A stretch of 64,000 bases of DNA from Pomphorhynchus laevis (lineage: Eukaryota > Acanthocephala > Palaeacanthocephala > Echinorhynchida > Pomphorhynchidae). The translations under genes and the position numbers were made by a program. Shown here in pieces: positions 61,641 through 64,000 of this stretch. Position 1 is the first letter of the stretch, and each line of letters begins with the position of its first letter. A model generated the notes under the pieces. That model worked only from the letters and a program-made list of their open reading frames with translations, did no database searches and had not been told where the DNA came from. Where the stretch lies: assembly GCA_012934845.2 (NCBI GenBank), contig WNNJ02000654.1:186001-250000 (forward strand), written 5' to 3'.

Positions 61641-62466
61641 TCAGCATTTTACCGATCTTGAGCGGGGAACAGTATGGGCCGAAGCCCCCCTCTTCTTCGA
61701 TTCCGGAAGAACTGCCGAAACAGGTAGCGTAGGATGAGTGTTCACTACACCCAAAGCCATGAGAATTAGGTTTTCAAGTTTGCGATGGGAAACTTCTAAT
61801 TTAACATCCATCGTACGTAATATCTCAGAGTCATCCATTCGCGGGGCGGCCACTTGCGAATAAGTAGAAGGTTTGACCGGTTTGATGAACATACTTCTAT
61901 ATTCTTTGAACATACTGCATATCCTACCCCAGGCAGGATGGCTCCCCCACAGTTCGAGCAGGATGGGGGTGCCACACAACGGTCGTTCGATAGTAGAGTC
62001 TGACAGGAAGTTGAACTGCAAACGTTACATGTTGGGGACCACTGCAGCTGGAGGCCCAGTGCCCCCATTTGTGACACCTGCTGCAGTGGGGGTAAGTAAG
62101 CTCATCTTTTTCTGTAATGGAAAAGCGGATATTAAAACCCATGAAGGGGTTCGATGAAGATTTAGCCAAGGCTTCTGCAGTATCTACCGAAGCTGAGCAA
62201 AAGCCAACCGGGATAGGGTTGCCATCCCTACCCTGGATTGACCTAAAATTAGTAATTTTGAATGTAGACATTAATGATTTCATATCTTCCTCATCCATAC
62301 TACAAGGAAGATTCGTCACCATTAGCGAGGCAAGGATGGGCCTAAAGGTGAGTTCACCATAAACTGTTAGGTTGGAGGAAAAGTATTCAGAGTAATTTTT
62401 AGCCAGGTCTGCTGTGACGAACGAAACTTTCACCTCTGAAGGGTGAAGTTTCACCGTGTTGAACAA
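61641..62466 (-). pseudogene. LINE-C ORF1 (gag-like RNA-binding protein)
   Basis: The main frame (61924-62466) begins with a region like the RNA-binding fold of Jockey/I gag proteins (SLMVTNLPCSMDEEDMKSLM, 47-66). A zinc knuckle follows, C-x2-C-x4-H-x4-C at residues 128-141. After residue 142 the frame is shifted. The second cysteine cluster (CNVCSSTSCQ, CSNCGG) is read in 61796-62077, and the charged C-terminus in 61641-62021. At least two frameshifts are needed to join them. The protein would coat element RNA. Confidence 0.75.
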
Positions 62467-62729
62467 AATTCTGTTTTTATACTGCTGGGCAAATGAACGT
62501 AAAAATACATTGTAAAGTTCATGTCTTTCGATTGGTCGTATAACTCTGATTAAACCAAATTCTTTAATTTAGGAATGGGGGAAGCACCTCCCCATCACCT
62601 GATACCATAGAAAAATTACTAACCTTGTTACTTGGATCTGTAGTTAGATTTACCATTAATTTGTCTTTTTTGTAGGATTATCGTTGATTTTTGAATGATC
62701 TTTGCTGCTATCGTTTGATAGCTCCGAAA

Positions 62730-63011
62730 TTACTTGTACACTACACATATTTTTAGACTAACAGAGTGCAACTTTAACTGCGCTTTCCCATTTTGCTTTC
62801 TTTTAGCAACATTATGTATGTTATCATCAATAACCGTTTGCGTTGATGAATGTGATGCATGATTAATTATGTGCGATGCAGCTCTATCTTCAGTAGCACG
62901 TTTTGCCTTTATGCCAGCATGACGCTTAGTCATTCGAATATTTATTTGATTTATGGTTTCATCGACGTACTGTTCACCAGATCTAGTGCGTGTACAAAGA
63001 TATACCGACAT
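62730..63011 (-). pseudogene. GIY-YIG endonuclease fragment
   Basis: A 93-residue frame whose start reads VYLCTRTRSGEQYVDETINQ, then INIRMTKRHAGI and ASHIINHAS. The spacing fits a GIY-YIG domain as in PLEs (V-Y ... Q-Y-V-G-E-T, then R-M-x-x-H), but the second glycine is Asp (YVDET). It lies 5' of LINE-C on the same strand with no RT beside it, so it is an orphan remnant. Confidence 0.5.
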
Positions 63012-63075
63012 TAGGTTTTGAATGTATTACGTCAGAAAATTACATCAGAAATACAACTATCAATAAAAAAAGGCT

Positions 63076-63191
63076 TTCAATACAACTTTTTAATTAACAC
63101 GATCAGGAAAGTATAAACTGTATGCTTTTTACAACCTTCGTCGGGAAGCTTAACCCGGAAAGCGCCCACCACAGACGCTTAGTCCCTAATG
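63076..63191. repeat. Left arm of the hammerhead foldback family
   Basis: Matches 46330-46440 (CAGGAAAGTATAAAC, CTTCGTCGGGAAGCTTAACC, CACAGACGC). It keeps the GCGTC-TGTGG word of the ribozyme cleavage site on the minus strand. It is cut off at 63191 by the hAT element; the remaining part, if any, lies beyond the window. Confidence 0.7.
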
Positions 63192-64000
63192 CAGAGGTGG
63201 GCATCTACGGCCTCGGAGGCCGCATGCGGCCTCCGAGCCTAGTTTATGCGGCCTCCGAGCATTTTTCAAAAAAAGGCAAGATAGAAATTATCATATTAAC
63301 AATGTATTTTTTCTCTAATTTTTTATTTAGATACTTTTCCTTTGAATCTTATCATTTTTTGATATTTACAAGAAAATTTTTGGTTACCCCATCAGATGTC
63401 ATCGCAAAAAAAGAGAAAGATAGATTCAGAGAATAGAGTTTTTAATATAGAATGGGAATATGATTACTTCTTTGTTCAGAGTAAAAACGGGATGGTGTGC
63501 TTAATTTGTAGAGCTAACTTAACAACGATCAAGAAATTCAATGCAGAAAAACATTATGGCACGCATATCAATATGCCAATATGTAGACTTGATGGTGAGT
63601 GTAGAAAAGAGAAAATTCTAGAACTAAAAAAATCAATCAAAAAACAACAAACATTATTCAAGAATATATTCAATTTGGGACTTTTACAAACAAAAGCGAG
63701 CTATTTGATTGCACATCTTATGGGTAAAAGAGGAAAGCCATATTCCGACTCAGAATTCATCAAAGAGGCCATAACTACAACAGTAAAATGCATAGATCCA
63801 GATAAAGTTGAAAAATATGAGAATCTTGCGCTCTCTCGGCGAACAATAGTCAGTCGCCAAACCGATATTGCGAAAAATTTACAACAAAAACTATCTTTTC
63901 TCTTAGCAGATCCAAATGCATTCTATTCATTGGCTATTGATGAGTCAACTGATTCTACTGACTCTGCCCAATTACTCATTTTTATACGAATCGTTGACAA
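63192..64000 (+). mobile_element. hAT DNA transposon, 5' part
   Basis: Begins with CAGAGGTGGGC, a standard hAT terminal inverted repeat, followed by GC-rich subterminal repeats of GCGGCCTCCGAG in both orientations (63210-63262), unusual in this AT-rich DNA. The 8 bp before it (63184-63191, CCCTAATG) would be the target-site duplication; its other copy is outside the window. The transposase ORF is intact to the window edge. It is one of the youngest elements here. Confidence 0.8.
63396..64000 (+). CDS. hAT transposase, N-terminal part (runs off the window)
   Basis: 201 residues with no stop before the edge, starting at ATG 63396 (MSSQKKRKID, a basic stretch that may be a nuclear signal). A BED-like zinc finger follows: MVCLICRANL with C-x2-C, then KHYGTH with the two histidines. 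The last visible part, YSLAIDESTDSTDSAQL, is the conserved hAT motif with the first catalytic Asp of the DDE triad. The wording is close to the transposase group that gave rise to ZBED and GTF2IRD2-type vertebrate proteins. The rest of the DDE core and the dimerisation domain should lie to the right. The promoter would be in the GC-rich subterminal region. Confidence 0.85.
   Translation, partial: MSSQKKRKIDSENRVFNIEWEYDYFFVQSKNGMVCLICRANLTTIKKFNAEKHYGTHINMPICRLDGECRKEKILELKKSIKKQQTLFKNIFNLGLLQTKASYLIAHLMGKRGKPYSDSEFIKEAITTTVKCIDPDKVEKYENLALSRRTIVSRQTDIAKNLQQKLSFLLADPNAFYSLAIDESTDSTDSAQLLIFIRIVD

Larger units (their letters stand above)
58900..62600 (-). mobile_element. LINE-C, nearly full-length non-LTR retrotransposon
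   Basis: Minus-strand order from about 62600: ORF1 with a zinc knuckle, AP endonuclease, RT, then a 3' UTR ending in a (TTTA)n tail (plus-strand TAAATAAATAAATAAATAAA at 58904-58924). Order and motifs place it in the Jockey/I/R1 broad group with AP endonuclease; the exact clade is uncertain. ORF1 and the endonuclease-RT ORF each carry frame breaks, and RT motif B has lost a glycine, so it is inactive. Fragments lie at 17471-19640 and 20130-20990. Confidence 0.85.

Overview
The window is AT-rich metazoan nuclear DNA: short GT-AG introns, TATA boxes and AATAAA signals, a HECT ubiquitin-ligase gene in pieces, a glutathione S-transferase (GST) family, and a heavy load of Penelope-like elements (PLEs), LINEs, a Ty3-type LTR remnant, foldback elements and a hAT transposon. 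The GSTs look sigma-class, as in arthropods and nematodes, so an ecdysozoan is the best guess; I cannot name the species.

Layout: the backbone is a repeated module of an intronless GST gene, then a LINE plus LTR remnant on the minus strand, then an AT-rich block with decayed PLE-type reverse transcriptase. Series 1 is: downstream flank of an off-window GST (1-287), block copy 1 (288-4790, carrying an insertion with a PHD finger at 417-2262), GST-1 (5320-5919), LINE/LTR copy 1 (7510-12690), block copy 2 (14820-17005), LINE-C fragments (17470-20990) and a GST pseudogene (21200-21799). Series 2 is: GST-3 (47429-48028), LINE/LTR copy 2 (49140-53790), block copy 3 (53890-57060), GST-4 (57549-58148) and a nearly full-length LINE-C (about 58900-62600). 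GST-1, -3 and -4 have open frames and share a TATA box and a poly(A) signal.

Between the two series (22-47 kb) lie six near-identical 443-bp tandem repeats with RNA polymerase III-like boxes between (TA)n tracts; PLE-B (24950-27958) and PLE-A (29852-33742), both head-to-head inverted partial dimers; exons of a HECTD1-like gene (clear at 35304-41138, doubtful at 29174-29878) whose catalytic C-lobe I cannot find; a LINE relic (41640-42960); and two foldback elements. The right edge holds a hAT transposon inserted in one arm of a foldback family.

The most notable signals are hammerhead ribozyme folds. One (46421-46496, minus strand) has every core nucleotide, a GUC cleavage triplet and three stems, inside a TIR-type foldback element whose opposite arm carries a decayed mirror copy. 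A second (34036-34110, minus strand) is complete except for position G12 and lies between direct repeats. A third, doubtful trace is in a 390-bp tandem repeat abutting PLE-B. Hammerheads are known in PLEs, retrozymes and satellites; a palindromic element with one in each arm is less expected. All readings are by eye, with no alignment or database search.
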